64,000 nt of DNA from Zygaena filipendulae. Taxonomy: Eukaryota > Arthropoda > Insecta > Lepidoptera > Zygaenidae. Shown piece by piece: positions 37,101 to 43,323 of the stretch. The stretch lies in assembly GCA_907165275.2 (NCBI GenBank), contig OU015655.1:3732501-3796500 (forward strand). Reading direction: 5' to 3'. A program made the translations under genes and the position numbers. The stretch's first letter is position 1. Each line of letters starts with the position of its first letter. Under the pieces are notes generated by a model. That model saw nothing but the letters and a program-made list of their open reading frames with translations. It did no database searches and was not told the DNA's origin.

Positions 37101-40100
37101 TGGCGCGGCCCGCGCCGCTGGCGGAGCACTCCGCCGCCGAGCTGCACGCGGCGTCCGTGGAGGAGCTGCGCGCGCGCCTCGCCGCGCAGCGCGGCCGGCT
37201 CGCGGGCGCCGCGCCCAACCTGCAAGCGATACAGGCGAGCTGGCGTGTAACGAGGCGGCTGTATATGCCATGCCTCTTTATAATAATAATAATAGTAAAA
37301 TAATTGGGTATTCTCCAGGGTATGAAAATCAAAATTCTAATTATTAATCCGTCAGTTAGAAAATAAAAAAAATAATAAACGGGTATTTTTTGCTTTTTCA
37401 AATTAATGAAAATAAACATAGATAAAGCGCATTCAAGTTTAGGGTGGGGGACTCATGACGTCAATATTCAGTATAAGCTCCATACAAACTGCACCGGGTT
37501 GTGACGTCACGCGAAATTTCAACTCAAAGTATCATTATTTTTTGATTACGTAAAACATGAAAAAATGTCCAATATTTTTTACTAATCTACACGACGAACT
37601 ACAAAAAAAAAATTGTCCAGTAGCCAATTCTTTATTTCAGATTCAAAGATCCCGTGACAATTTTCACGTCAGGTGCTGACCTGCTGAATTTTCTTGCAAA
37701 CATTTTGATTTCATGTTTATGATATGCTGCCTCATTTCTATTACTTTTGTTTTTGTAACAAATTGTGTTTTTATAATATTCTTATGTCATTCTCGGGGAA
37801 AAGCTTGAGTATCTCGTCGAACTGAACCTACTCGCAAAGTTTTAGCCTGTTATTAGTCACTGAGAAAACAAGGCGTGGGCTGCCGTACTACTACTAGACT
37901 CGCCGCTACGTCGCGGTGATATTCTTTAGGTTTTACTGCCCCCGCAGTAATTCCGGGATAAGAAGTACCCTATGATACTCAGGCACACTGTAGCATTCTG
38001 TTGGTAAATGAATTTTCTAAATCGGTTCAATAGATCCAGAGATTACCCCGTACAACGTCACAATCTCAAAAAACTTTTCCTCTTTATAATATTAGTATAG
38101 ATTATTCTTTATTATTTTCCGCCAGGACTACAAAACGAAAGAGGAGTTGTATTTGAAACGTTCGGCGGAGTTGGACCAGATTACCACCAAGAGGAACGAG
38201 ACGTGGAACCTACAAGACCAGCTCAAGAAGAAACGCACCAACGAGTTCTTGTGCGGTAAACACTACACCTCATTTAAGACAACCCACGTACTCCAGTTAA
38301 GGAGTCCGGTCACACTAACGCCACTCGCAAATTAAAATGTCTAAGATTATTATATATCAACTAACTGTTCCCAGCGGTTTCACTCTCGTTAATTGCGGAG
38401 TTCCTACGGGAACTCCGTGATAAAAATACTCTATGTCATTCTCCACACTCCTGACGACGTGTCACGTGTGTGTAAAATTTCATGATGATCGGTTTAACCG
38501 TTGAGGAGGGAAAGCGTTTCAAGCGTTTTTAACACGCATTTACTAGCTTCATTTGTGACTAATAAACAATTTAAATATAAAAAAATCGTAGAAATCAATT
38601 TTAACCTATTTCTGATTGGCATATCGAAATGAAAATTCCTATTTATACGTAGTAGATAACAAAACTATGATTTGGTATATTGGAGATGATCTGACGATGA
38701 TGATGGACAGTGGAACTCTTCGATGGCTACTAGTAAACAAAAAGTGTGTTTTTTAAGTATTTTTAAAATACGTGCTTCGTAGTTTTAAATGAAACTATCG
38801 CTCTATGTTGTCCAGGCTTCAACACGATCGCAGCTAAACTGAGAGAGATGTACCGCATGATAACGCTCGGTGGCGACGCTGAGCTGGAATTGGTGGACTC
38901 GTTAGACGCCTTCGCCGAGGGGATCACGTTCAGGTGACTTGTACATTATACAGGGTGACTGATTACTCGAGTGCAGCCGAACCGGGGCGGAAACTTGATA
39001 GTGGCGCCTCTTTGTCCAGCGTTTACTGTAAAAAAACTCACAAATATGTTCACTTGTGGTTGGTTGTGGCTGTACGAGCCGAATGCTCATACAGCATATT
39101 TTTCCTCTATATGTATATGCGTTAGTAATAAGTATTTTAGTCGGTCGTAACCAAACATTGGCGACGCGATAACATGTCATTTAGACATACGGTGTTACTC
39201 AGATTACGCCTATGGAGGGTAGAAGTAAGGAAGACCATCTCAGTGTATTAAAAAGTGTCCGTTGAAAGGGAGCAAATTAAGGTGGCGCCATAGTAGCAAG
39301 TGGAAGAATTTTAAAAAGAGCGCCACAAACTATTATAGTAGGTTACTAAAATAAAAAAGGAAAGAAGAATTTCCATATAAGTTTTTTATTTAGATATGCA
39401 AAAGCATGGGAAAAAAGCACTGAACCCGGGTGCCCCTTATGCTCACATCCACATATTATTATTATACCGATATGAATATAAAATAGCTATCAAAAATTAT
39501 GTTTATGAGTTTGTGAAAAGCTAAGAAATAATACTTCTGACAAGCAGTTTTTTTTATCTCAATTTTTATTGTAATCTGTCTTTGACATTCCACAATAGTT
39601 TAATATCTCCATCGGCAGGCTATGCAGGCATGCAAGGACCAACACCAGCGCAGCGTCATCCCAATATTTTTTTTTCCTTATTTTCCATCAGGTCTTTGTT
39701 CAAATATAAATGTATTTTTCTTAATGCCCACTACCATTTGATTTAGATGCAAACTTATTCATATGCATACTTATCTCTTTTTGTATTTTGAGATACTTTC
39801 CCTTATTTCTTCTCTCACAGTTTTTATCTTTAGAGCATGGCGTGTGACGAGCAGTTATCTAAGTTTTTTTTTCGCAGCGTGCGTCCTCCGAGCAAGTCGT
39901 GGAAGAACATCTCTCACCTGAGCGGCGGCGAGAAGACGCTGTCGTCGCTGGCGCTGGTGTTCGCGCTGCACTACTACAAGCCGTCGCCGCTGTACATCAT
40001 GGACGAGATCGACGCCGCGCTCGACTTCAAGAACGTGTCCATCGTCGCCAATTATATCAAGGTGGGGCCGTACCTGCAACGTGGAACACAGCCAGTTGTT

Positions 40101-40749
40101 AGAAACGCAAAATTAACATAGAGAAGAGTTAACACAGCTGATGTCGTGTCGGCCAACTAGATCCTAAAAACTCTATGTATACCCACTCCACCTCCGACAC
40201 CGAAATCGGTGAAAAGTTTTGCCATCCGATTGTGTATCGCTTGGGACTACACGCTAAGAATATTACATACTAGCTGTCGCAGTTTCACCCTCGGCAATTC
40301 ATCCACTAGTTTTTCAGTCAAATCGCAACAAACAAACATAAAGTCAAATCTTTCGTCTTTAAAATATAAGTATAGATAAGCATTCATTGATTCAATAAAC
40401 CTGTTCAGAAGTTAGAACTCAATTCGTAACCAGTGCCTTTTGCCATCTTTGAGGTTTGGTTACTGAACGGCTTTTATAACCAGCTCGACCCAAATTATAC
40501 TTGGGTGTAAAGCGAAAAGTTCTTGCATGTTCCGACCGTGCCCAAACAAGTATTCAATTTTAATAAACGTATTTTTCTTGCCAGGAACGTACGAGAAATG
40601 CACAGTTCATCATTATATCCCTGCGCCACAATATGTTCGAAGCGTCGAACAGGTTGGTCGGTATTTACAAGATTGAAGACTGTACCAAGTCTGTCACTAT
40701 GGAGAACAAGGTACCCGAACAATCCGCAGAGGAGATAGACCCACATTAG
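15932..40749 (+). CDS. SMC4: SMC4, condensin core ATPase subunit (complete, 24 coding exons)
   Basis: Joining the 24 exons listed separately gives 3837 nt, 1278 residues plus stop; human SMC4 has 1288. Domains: N-terminal head with Walker A GPNGSGKS (residues 91-98) and the SMC4 block [20 protein letters not shown]; coiled coil about 250-590; hinge about 590-740 with [10 protein letters not shown] and [12 protein letters not shown]; return coil about 770-1120; C-terminal head with signature LSGGEK (1177-1182), Walker B LYIMDEID (1201-1208) and end [11 protein letters not shown]4 pairs with SMC2 and the kleisin CAP-H subunits to compact mitotic chromosomes; the Drosophila ortholog is gluon. 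Start ATG at 15932 has a strong context (AAACCATGG). Most introns contain mobile-element fragments. Intron 3 uses a GC donor and intron 20 may do so. Confidence 0.98.
16184..17531 (+). other. SMC4 intron 1
   Basis: 1.35 kb of AT-rich intron without a recognisable element or gene. Confidence 0.6.
17532..17723 (+). CDS. SMC4: SMC4 exon 2 (Walker A)
   Basis: Residues 85-148, [20 protein letters not shown] to HFCQILDE. Acceptor TTTTTCAG, donor GTATGT. Confidence 0.97.
18085..19185 (+). pseudogene. Dead mariner transposase in SMC4 intron 2
   Basis: Successive frames give [19 protein letters not shown] (the helix-turn-helix region), then near the end [20 protein letters not shown] and [10 protein letters not shown], the conserved C-terminus of mariner transposases (FxxGIxxLPxRWxK). 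Many stops and frameshifts; the catalytic motifs are not readable. The 3' part is interrupted by palindrome E2. A 70-bp piece of the same element recurs at 28785-28850. Confidence 0.8.
19022..19116. mobile_element. Palindromic mini-insertion E2 (95 bp)
   Basis: Starts ATGGACCAATTAAACTATAT and ends AATTTAATTGGTCCATG, with repeated CTATATACTATATAA units between. 8-bp duplication GTATAACC at 19014-19021 and 19117-19124. Same arms as E1. Confidence 0.83.
19260..19670 (+). pseudogene. Non-LTR retrotransposon endonuclease fragment
   Basis: Frame 19272-19652 contains [11 protein letters not shown] and [15 protein letters not shown], the Jockey/R1-type apurinic endonuclease signature (normally GDFNxHH). 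The catalytic Asp position reads Asn, and the frame stops soon after, so this is an inactive fragment. It lies in SMC4 intron 2. Confidence 0.65.
20228..20636. mobile_element. 409-bp terminal-inverted-repeat element
   Basis: Left end CCCCACTGCACGCGGTCTGG continues into GCGGTTAGAGTTTCGAGTT, mirrored at the right by AACTCGAATCTCTGACCGCT. No clear target duplication and no coding capacity. Confidence 0.55.
20884..20918. mobile_element. Palindromic mini-insertion D5 (35 bp)
   Basis: Arms CTCAGAAGAATAACT and AGTTATTCTTCTGAG around AAGCT. Perfect 8-bp duplication AGCGGGTC at 20876-20883 and 20919-20926. In SMC4 intron 2. Confidence 0.9.
20927..22304 (+). other. SMC4 intron 2, middle part
   Basis: AT-rich sequence with short open frames on both strands but no motif I recognise. 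Confidence 0.4.
22305..22625 (-). mobile_element. CRE-bearing MITE copy 4
   Basis: Two intact TGACGTCA octamers (22445-22452, 22491-22498). Flanked by AATT on both sides. In SMC4 intron 2, about 290 bp before exon 3. Confidence 0.87.
22916..23092 (+). CDS. SMC4: SMC4 exon 3 (followed by a GC donor)
   Basis: Residues 149-207, [20 protein letters not shown] to [11 protein letters not shown]. Donor is CAG|GCAAGG: the reading frame and protein homology place the junction after CAG, so this is a GC-AG intron. Confidence 0.96.
23348..23452 (+). CDS. SMC4: SMC4 exon 4
   Basis: Residues 208-242, [20 protein letters not shown] to GIIGTSRYK. Donor GTAAGC, phase 0. Confidence 0.97.
23755..23932 (+). 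mobile_element. Lep1-type Helitron-like fragment (SMC4 intron 4)
   Basis: CTGAAAAACTACTGAACCAT, then CCTGCGGGAATTCTGAAATT, ending GTGCAGGTAGTT. Confidence 0.65.
24009..24196 (+). CDS. SMC4: SMC4 exon 5
   Basis: Residues 243-304 plus two bases, [20 protein letters not shown] onward; start of the coiled coil. Acceptor CATCAG, donor GTGAGA. Confidence 0.96.
24216..24485 (+). mobile_element. Two Lep1-type Helitron-like fragments (SMC4 intron 5)
   Basis: A 3' fragment (24216-24290) is followed by a longer copy from ATTAATGTTATAAATGCAAA (24297) to ATTATCGCGAGTAACAGCTT. Confidence 0.7.
24665..24805 (+). CDS. SMC4: SMC4 exon 6
   Basis: Residues 305-351 plus two bases, [20 protein letters not shown] onward; coiled coil. 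Donor GTGAGT. Confidence 0.96.
25008..25206 (+). mobile_element. Lep1-type Helitron-like copy (SMC4 intron 6)
   Basis: Runs from GTTTGTGAGTTTGTGAATAT to AAACCGCAGGGGAATAGCTAGT-like end at 25204. Confidence 0.65.
25192..25271. repeat. Tandemly duplicated palindrome
   Basis: TAGTCTATAAATTATTATAG plus ACTA is near-palindromic and occurs twice, each after GGAATAGC, about 42 bp apart. Begins at the end of the Helitron-like copy. Confidence 0.8.
25357..25525 (+). CDS. SMC4: SMC4 exon 7
   Basis: Residues 352-408, [20 protein letters not shown] to [10 protein letters not shown]; coiled coil. Donor GTATGA, phase 0. Confidence 0.95.
25526..26113 (+). other. SMC4 intron 7
   Basis: 588 bp of AT-rich intron; I see no repeat or gene. 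Confidence 0.5.
26114..26226 (+). CDS. SMC4: SMC4 exon 8
   Basis: Residues 409-445 plus two bases, [20 protein letters not shown] onward; coiled coil. Donor GTGAAT. Confidence 0.95.
26227..26610 (+). other. SMC4 intron 8
   Basis: 384 bp of AT-rich intron; no repeat or gene seen. Confidence 0.5.
26611..26823 (+). CDS. SMC4: SMC4 exon 9
   Basis: Residues 446-516 plus two bases, [20 protein letters not shown] to ERDLQEKK; coiled coil. Donor GTGTTT is weak. Confidence 0.94.
26824..27169 (+). other. SMC4 intron 9
   Basis: 346 bp of AT-rich intron; no repeat or gene seen. Confidence 0.5.
27170..27292 (+). CDS. SMC4: SMC4 exon 10
   Basis: Residues 517-557 plus two bases, [20 protein letters not shown] onward. 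Acceptor TTTTTTCAG, donor GTAAAA. Confidence 0.95.
27355..27896 (+). mobile_element. Two Lep1-type Helitron-like copies (SMC4 intron 10)
   Basis: First ends GAAACCGCGCGGGACAGCTAGT-like near 27512; second starts about 27700 (GTTGTCCGCCGCGTCTGTCT) and ends GGGGCACAACTAGT near 27894. Confidence 0.75.
28038..28155 (+). CDS. SMC4: SMC4 exon 11
   Basis: Residues 558-597, [20 protein letters not shown] to LPGIFGRL; end of the coil and start of the hinge. Donor GTGCGT, phase 0. Confidence 0.96.
28234..28482. mobile_element. TIR element, copy 1 (AGATAAGCAATA family)
   Basis: About 40-bp imperfect terminal repeats containing AGATAAGCAATA and TGTTAACCCACA. Second copy at 36721-36955. In SMC4 intron 11. 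Confidence 0.8.
28785..28857 (+). repeat. Mariner fragment (SMC4 intron 11)
   Basis: GTCGACGAGCATCGATAAAA through TAAGCCCCGCTGGG matches the dead mariner at 18696-18765. Confidence 0.75.
28858..28889. mobile_element. Palindromic mini-insertion D6 (32 bp)
   Basis: Starts CTCAGAACAATAACAGTAG and ends TTATTCTTCTGAG. The flanks share only four bases next to the left edge (ACAG), so no clean duplication is seen. Confidence 0.6.
28905..29020 (+). repeat. tRNA-derived SINE-like fragment
   Basis: GGGTTCGAATCCCGG (28954-28968) is a perfect RNA polymerase III B box. The rest does not fold as an intact tRNA, so a SINE head is more likely. Confidence 0.45.
29032..29224 (-). mobile_element. Lep1-type Helitron-like copy (SMC4 intron 11)
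   Basis: Begins ACTAGCTGTTCCTCGCGGTT and reads in reverse to a degraded ATAATCGTAAGGAT end. Confidence 0.75.
29150..29445. repeat. Intronic repeat shared with the next introns, copy 1
   Basis: Contains GTGTGGCTTGGTTTCCACGA and GTGTGGGATCAAGTAGATCT, repeated at 31250-31505 and, reversed, at 11490-11580. Confidence 0.8.
29554..29756 (+). CDS. SMC4: SMC4 exon 12 (hinge)
   Basis: Residues 598-664 plus two bases, [20 protein letters not shown] to KRHYENKTD. Donor GTGAGT. Confidence 0.97.
29801..30098. mobile_element. hAT-type MITE family B, copy 1 (298 bp)
   Basis: Ends CACAGAACAGAAAA and TTTGCTCTGTG. 8-bp duplication GTGCTAGC at 29793-29800 and 30099-30106. Keeps the site (GGTATAGC, 29983-29990) that is occupied by palindrome D8 in copy 2. 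In SMC4 intron 12. Confidence 0.85.
30155..30840. mobile_element. TIR element with a nested CRE-MITE (SMC4 intron 12)
   Basis: Left AATTGACATTCTACAATCGT (about 30171) is mirrored by ACGATTGTAGAATGTCAATT (about 30807), inside C/G-run ends. Carries copy 5 of the CRE-MITE. Confidence 0.65.
30378..30700 (+). mobile_element. CRE-bearing MITE copy 5
   Basis: One intact TGACGTCA (30554-30561); the other reads TGACCTCA. Confidence 0.83.
30910..31094 (+). CDS. SMC4: SMC4 exon 13 (hinge)
   Basis: Residues 665-726 (spliced), [20 protein letters not shown] to NGEVIEIS plus one base. Very GC-rich at third codon positions. Acceptor after a run of C, donor GTAATA. Confidence 0.96.
31250..31505. repeat. 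Intronic repeat, copy 2 (SMC4 intron 13)
   Basis: Close copy of 29150-29445, including GATTCGCATTTATAATCGTA and the CACAAGCTTG block. Confidence 0.8.
31772..31901 (+). CDS. SMC4: SMC4 exon 14
   Basis: Residues 727-769 plus two bases, [20 protein letters not shown] onward. GC-rich; acceptor GCGCGCAG lacks a pyrimidine tract. Donor GTGACC. Confidence 0.95.
31902..32394 (+). repeat. SMC4 intron 14, left part with a short direct repeat
   Basis: GGAAATAGCTTTCGTTAAAA (about 32009) recurs as GGAAATAGCTTTGATTAAAA (about 32137) with similar flanks, a diverged pair of about 110 bp. Confidence 0.6.
32395..32578 (+). mobile_element. Lep1-type Helitron-like copy, truncated just before exon 15
   Basis: Starts TCCTACTAATATTATAAAAT and runs to GGGAACTCTGGAATTAACT, only 16 bp before exon 15; its usual CTAGT end is missing. 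Confidence 0.8.
32595..32736 (+). CDS. SMC4: SMC4 exon 15
   Basis: Residues 770-817, [20 protein letters not shown] to EQMPVFK; coiled coil. Acceptor TTATCAG, donor GTAAGT. Confidence 0.96.
32737..33103 (+). other. SMC4 intron 15
   Basis: 367 bp of AT-rich intron; no repeat or gene seen. Confidence 0.5.
33104..33232 (+). CDS. SMC4: SMC4 exon 16
   Basis: Residues 818-860, [20 protein letters not shown] to QMDAGE; coiled coil. Donor GTGAGC. Confidence 0.96.
33373..33692 (-). mobile_element. Lep1-type Helitron-like copy (SMC4 intron 16)
   Basis: From CTAGCTGTCCCCCGCGGTTT to GACGCGGCGGGGGACTTTGT, in reverse orientation. Confidence 0.75.
33833..33990 (+). CDS. SMC4: SMC4 exon 17
   Basis: Residues 861-912 plus two bases, [20 protein letters not shown] to AINTST; coiled coil. 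Donor GTATCT. Confidence 0.96.
34003..34374. mobile_element. Two Lep1-type Helitron-like copies, opposite orientation (SMC4 intron 17)
   Basis: Minus copy 34003-34212 (CTAGCTGTGCCCTGCGGTTT to ATATTAGTAGGAT) abuts a plus copy ending GGGGGACAGCTAGT at about 34371. Confidence 0.8.
34540..34865 (-). mobile_element. CRE-bearing MITE copy 6
   Basis: Two intact TGACGTCA octamers (34687-34694, 34732-34739). In SMC4 intron 17. Confidence 0.87.
35238..35376 (+). CDS. SMC4: SMC4 exon 18
   Basis: Residues 913-959, [20 protein letters not shown] to QLQKELDE; coiled coil. Donor GTATAC. Confidence 0.96.
35612..36024 (+). mobile_element. Two Lep1-type Helitron-like copies in tandem (SMC4 intron 18)
   Basis: First ends CGCGCGAGGCAGCTAGT (about 35823), second ends CCGCGAGGTACAGCTAGT (about 36020). 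Confidence 0.78.
36243..36422 (+). CDS. SMC4: SMC4 exon 19
   Basis: Residues 960-1019, [20 protein letters not shown] to DKVSIWERD; coiled coil. Donor GTAAGA. Confidence 0.96.
36721..36955. mobile_element. TIR element, copy 2 (AGATAAGCAATA family)
   Basis: Diverged copy of 28234-28482; flanked by ATTTT on both sides. Ends about 96 bp before exon 20. Confidence 0.8.
37052..37234 (+). CDS. SMC4: SMC4 exon 20
   Basis: Residues 1020-1080, [20 protein letters not shown] to APNLQAIQ. Extremely GC-rich. The junction is most likely CAG|GCGAGC (a GC donor) because homologs run directly from xIQ to DYKTKEEL; a GT donor 12 bp further (CGT|GTAACG) would add four residues in frame. Confidence 0.9.
37303..37632 (-). 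mobile_element. CRE-bearing MITE copy 7
   Basis: Two intact TGACGTCA octamers (37456-37463, 37502-37509). Starts 69 bp after exon 20. Confidence 0.86.
37893..38102 (-). mobile_element. Lep1-type Helitron-like copy, degraded (SMC4 intron 20)
   Basis: CTAGACTCGCCGCTACGTCG through CCCGCAGTAATTCCGGGATA to ATATTAGTATAGATT. Confidence 0.6.
38126..38255 (+). CDS. SMC4: SMC4 exon 21
   Basis: Residues 1081-1123 plus one base, [20 protein letters not shown] to KKRTNEFLC. Acceptor CGCCAG, donor GTAAAC. Confidence 0.96.
38360..38540 (-). mobile_element. Lep1-type Helitron-like copy (SMC4 intron 21)
   Basis: CTAACTGTTCCCAGCGGTTT to GATCGGTTTAACCGTTGAGG; 5' end lost. Confidence 0.65.
38816..38933 (+). 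CDS. SMC4: SMC4 exon 22
   Basis: Residues 1124-1162 (spliced) plus two bases, [20 protein letters not shown] then [18 protein letters not shown]. Donor GTGACT. Confidence 0.97.
38934..39877 (+). other. SMC4 intron 22
   Basis: 944 bp without a recognisable element or gene. Confidence 0.5.
39878..40061 (+). CDS. SMC4: SMC4 exon 23 (signature and Walker B)
   Basis: Residues 1163-1224, [20 protein letters not shown] to VANYIK. Holds LSGGEK and [14 protein letters not shown]-rich. Acceptor TTTTCGCAG, donor GTGGGG. Confidence 0.98.
40270..40382 (-). mobile_element. Lep1-type Helitron-like fragment (SMC4 intron 23)
   Basis: ACTAGCTGTCGCAGTTTCAC then internal deletion to AATCGCAACAAACAAACATA. Confidence 0.6.
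40585..40749 (+). CDS. SMC4: SMC4 exon 24 (stop)
   Basis: Residues 1225-1278, [20 protein letters not shown] to SAEEIDPH, stop TAG at 40747-40749. [12 protein letters not shown] is the conserved D-loop/switch block. Confidence 0.97.
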   Translation, partial: ERTRNAQFIIISLRHNMFEASNRLVGIYKIEDCTKSVTMENKVPEQSAEEIDPH

Positions 40750-40839
40750 AACGCAAGATGTTTTATGTTTTTTTTTGTCTATACATATATTACATAAAGC
40801 TTTAAATTGTTTAGGATGATATCCTAATTTAGATATAAA

Positions 40840-40845
40840 AATAAA
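40840..40845 (+). terminator. Candidate SMC4 polyadenylation signal AATAAA
   Basis: AATAAA 91 bp after the stop codon; the first canonical hexamer downstream. Confidence 0.55.
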
Positions 40846-41044
40846 AATCAGTTACGAAAATCAAAATTGTTTCATATACCTACCTATTTAGGCCCAGTGC
40901 TCCCAGTGACGAGAAGTTCGTTCTGTTATAACCGCTCTTTGACTTTCAGTACACTGCCTCAGTAGCCGCAGTAGGCAGTATGACGTTATAATCATCGCCA
41001 TTTTTGTACTGTGAACACTGGAGTTTTCGAGGTAAGATGGGTCT

Positions 41045-42066
41045 TTAGGCGGCATTTGAGCAAAATGGACGTCAGTTTTATTTTATCAGGTCATTATTTA
41101 GGTAAAATTGGGAAGAATTGTTTCCAGAAGTCCCGGAAAAGCATCGAAATACATCACACCAATGCATTTCAATGTAAACTACTTCAGAAAATAAAGACAT
41201 CTGAACTGGCTGTATGAATTTAGATTCTTTTGCCTTCTCCAAAAAGAGTAAATAAATTGAACGAGGTAAGGTGCTCTCAGAAGAAGAATAACTAGCATAT
41301 TCTTCTGAGGTGCTCTCAGTCAATCTCTCTGTTCATCTCTTTATCTATTTCTTCAATTATGGCGAAACGCCAATGACAATGTTAGATTGTTCCCCAAGTT
41401 AAAACATAGCTCTTTTGAAAGCCAGGTTCCTGCTCAGGGTCCAAAATAGACTCGGACCAATGAGTGGTCGATAGCGTGACATGACAATGAGATGGATGAC
41501 AGTATACCTACTGGACTGCGTTCCGTTTTAAAGAGTAACCAGTACAGCGAAATATAAAGGAACGGCTTCCCAGGATATTAAATTGACGTCATACCTTACA
41601 CTGCTATCAGTAATACCGGAACATACCTAACATTCCGTCTTGCGTCTGCAAACGCTGTGTTTTTTTAAAAATATTCCTGTATTCTCTTTGGTGTCAGGAC
41701 TTTTGGCGGCATTTGAGCAAAATGGATGTCAGTTTCATGTCTTTGTTTTACAAATTAGTTTATCGTGGTTAATATTGTATAAGCGTGATGAAATTTGTAA
41801 AATAGTGCAGCATCCATTAGCGATGAACAGTGCGTGGAAACAGGGAAATAAGATGAAATGGGATGTTAGCTGGGAGGTTATCGTTTTACTATATTACTTC
41901 CTACAGAGCATCCCAATTGTCCAATTGTGTAGAATTGCTTCCAGAAGTCCCGGTAATGCATCGAAATGCATCTCACATATTATGTATTTCAATGTAAATA
42001 ACCTCTAAAAAAAACAAATGTACTGGCTGTATGGACTTACTTCCTTTGCCTCCCCCGTAAGGGGTA
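41045..42066. repeat. Pair of diverged direct repeats between SMC4 and the zinc-finger gene
   Basis: Blocks GGCGGCATTTGAGCAAAATG and CCAGAAGTCCCGG occur at about 41048/41125 and 41705/41942. The second copy is longer. No coding sequence recognised. Confidence 0.65.
41276..41309. mobile_element. Palindromic mini-insertion D7 (34 bp)
   Basis: Starts CTCAGAAGAAGAATAACT and ends ATATTCTTCTGAG. The direct repeat AGGTGCTCT (41269-41277 and 41308-41316) overlaps the terminal CT/AG, so the exact element edge is ambiguous. Confidence 0.7.
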
Positions 42067-42610
42067 AAATAAAAAAATCTCTTTGGTGTTAGTTTAGTGT
42101 TTAGCAGAGAGAAGGTAATCACTTGGTGTTTAGCCTGTCTTTGGGGGCCTGACGAAAAAAAAAAATCAAATGGCGGATTGTTTTAAAATTGCAGTTTTTT
42201 TAAATAATTTTCTCACGTTAGCTAATAAAATAATTGGGATTTGAACAAGCTAATGCCTTTTTTTTAGTCCTAGGTATCATACAGTTTTTGAGTAAGTGTT
42301 CGTATTTGTGGTTTAAATTACAGAAAAAGGACATCAAAAAGAACATTAATTTAATCACTGCGTTTTCAGGTCGTATCCAAGACTTGTGATTTAAATAAAA
42401 CATTAAACCTTACTATGAAGCGCGAACTCCCGAAATAGTATGGAACAAAATATGGAGGGAGGCTTATGTTATTCACAGCCTATATTATCTACACAGTTGG
42501 TTCAAGTAAATATAAAAGCATGCCTACATACAATGATAATATATCATTGCTTATATACAATTCTACATAAGTAACTACAAAAAAATAAAATATTGTTTTT
42601 CTATTATATT
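42067..42610. other. No gene recognised, upstream of the zinc-finger gene
   Basis: AT-rich DNA. May contain a leader exon of the zinc-finger gene, but none can be fixed. Confidence 0.3.
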
Positions 42611-42815
42611 GTTACTTGCTGTTCCCCGCGGTAATTTCGGAGATCCCGCGGTAATTTCGGAGATCCCGCGGGAATTCCGGGACAAAAAGTAGGTACCCTA
42701 TGTCCTTCTCTGACAAACGAACAATACGTTAAGCAACATGATGATCGGTTGGGCCGTTGAGGCGTGAAAGCGTTACAAACAAACGAATTCACTTTCGCAT
42801 TTAAAATAGTAAGGA
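42611..42815 (-). mobile_element. Lep1-type Helitron-like copy
   Basis: CTTGCTGTTCCCCGCGGTAA, with a 20-bp internal duplication of TTTCGGAGATCCCGCGGTAA, to AAATAGTAAGGAT. Confidence 0.75.
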
Positions 42816-43164
42816 TTATAAATCCTAAAAATCATAGTGTTTACATAGTTTGCGAGTCCGCTGTAAACTCTCAGTGCGCGTTAAAAAGTCTAAAAACCAA
42901 ACTAAACCGGTCCAGCTGTTTCAGAGATTAGCCGGAACAAACAAACAGACAGACAGAGAAAAATTTCATTATTTTTTTGTAAGTAGGTACCGTAAATAAT
43001 TTCTTGTGCATTTAGTAAAAAGCTAGATGTATAGACTTGAGCCGAGAATCGGATACTGAACAGTAAACACCCCTGCTTCAATATAGGTAGGTATTTCAAA
43101 ACAGTTTTTTTTTTAAATATCAACTAGGCATTTTGATTTTTTTTTTTCATTCTAGAATCAATTA

Positions 43165-43323
43165 ATGTGGGAAGATGATAACACTGAGAAGTTTATGTGT
43201 AAGGTGTGCATGAAGACGTTTTACAACTCAAACGCTTTGCAGAACCACAGGAAGCTGCAACATGATATGGAGGATTCGAGCAGCGATCCCGACCAGTATG
43301 ACGTGTTCTCGACAAAAGACGAG
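43165..43323 (+). CDS. Zinc-finger gene exon 1 (or first exon seen)
   Basis: MWEDDNTEKFMCKVCMKTFY to VFSTKDE. A TTCTAG acceptor-like site precedes it at 43151-43155 and the intervening nine bases are open in frame. Donor GTATCT. Confidence 0.82.

Noticed and set aside
37009..37419. 136-codon minus-strand ORF and other frames around SMC4 exon 20
   Set aside because: GC-rich shadow frames of exon 20; the chosen frame alone fits SMC4 and the splice phases.
41640..42008. 122-codon plus-strand ORF between SMC4 and the zinc-finger gene
   Set aside because: Overlaps one copy of a diverged repeat pair and has no recognisable motif.
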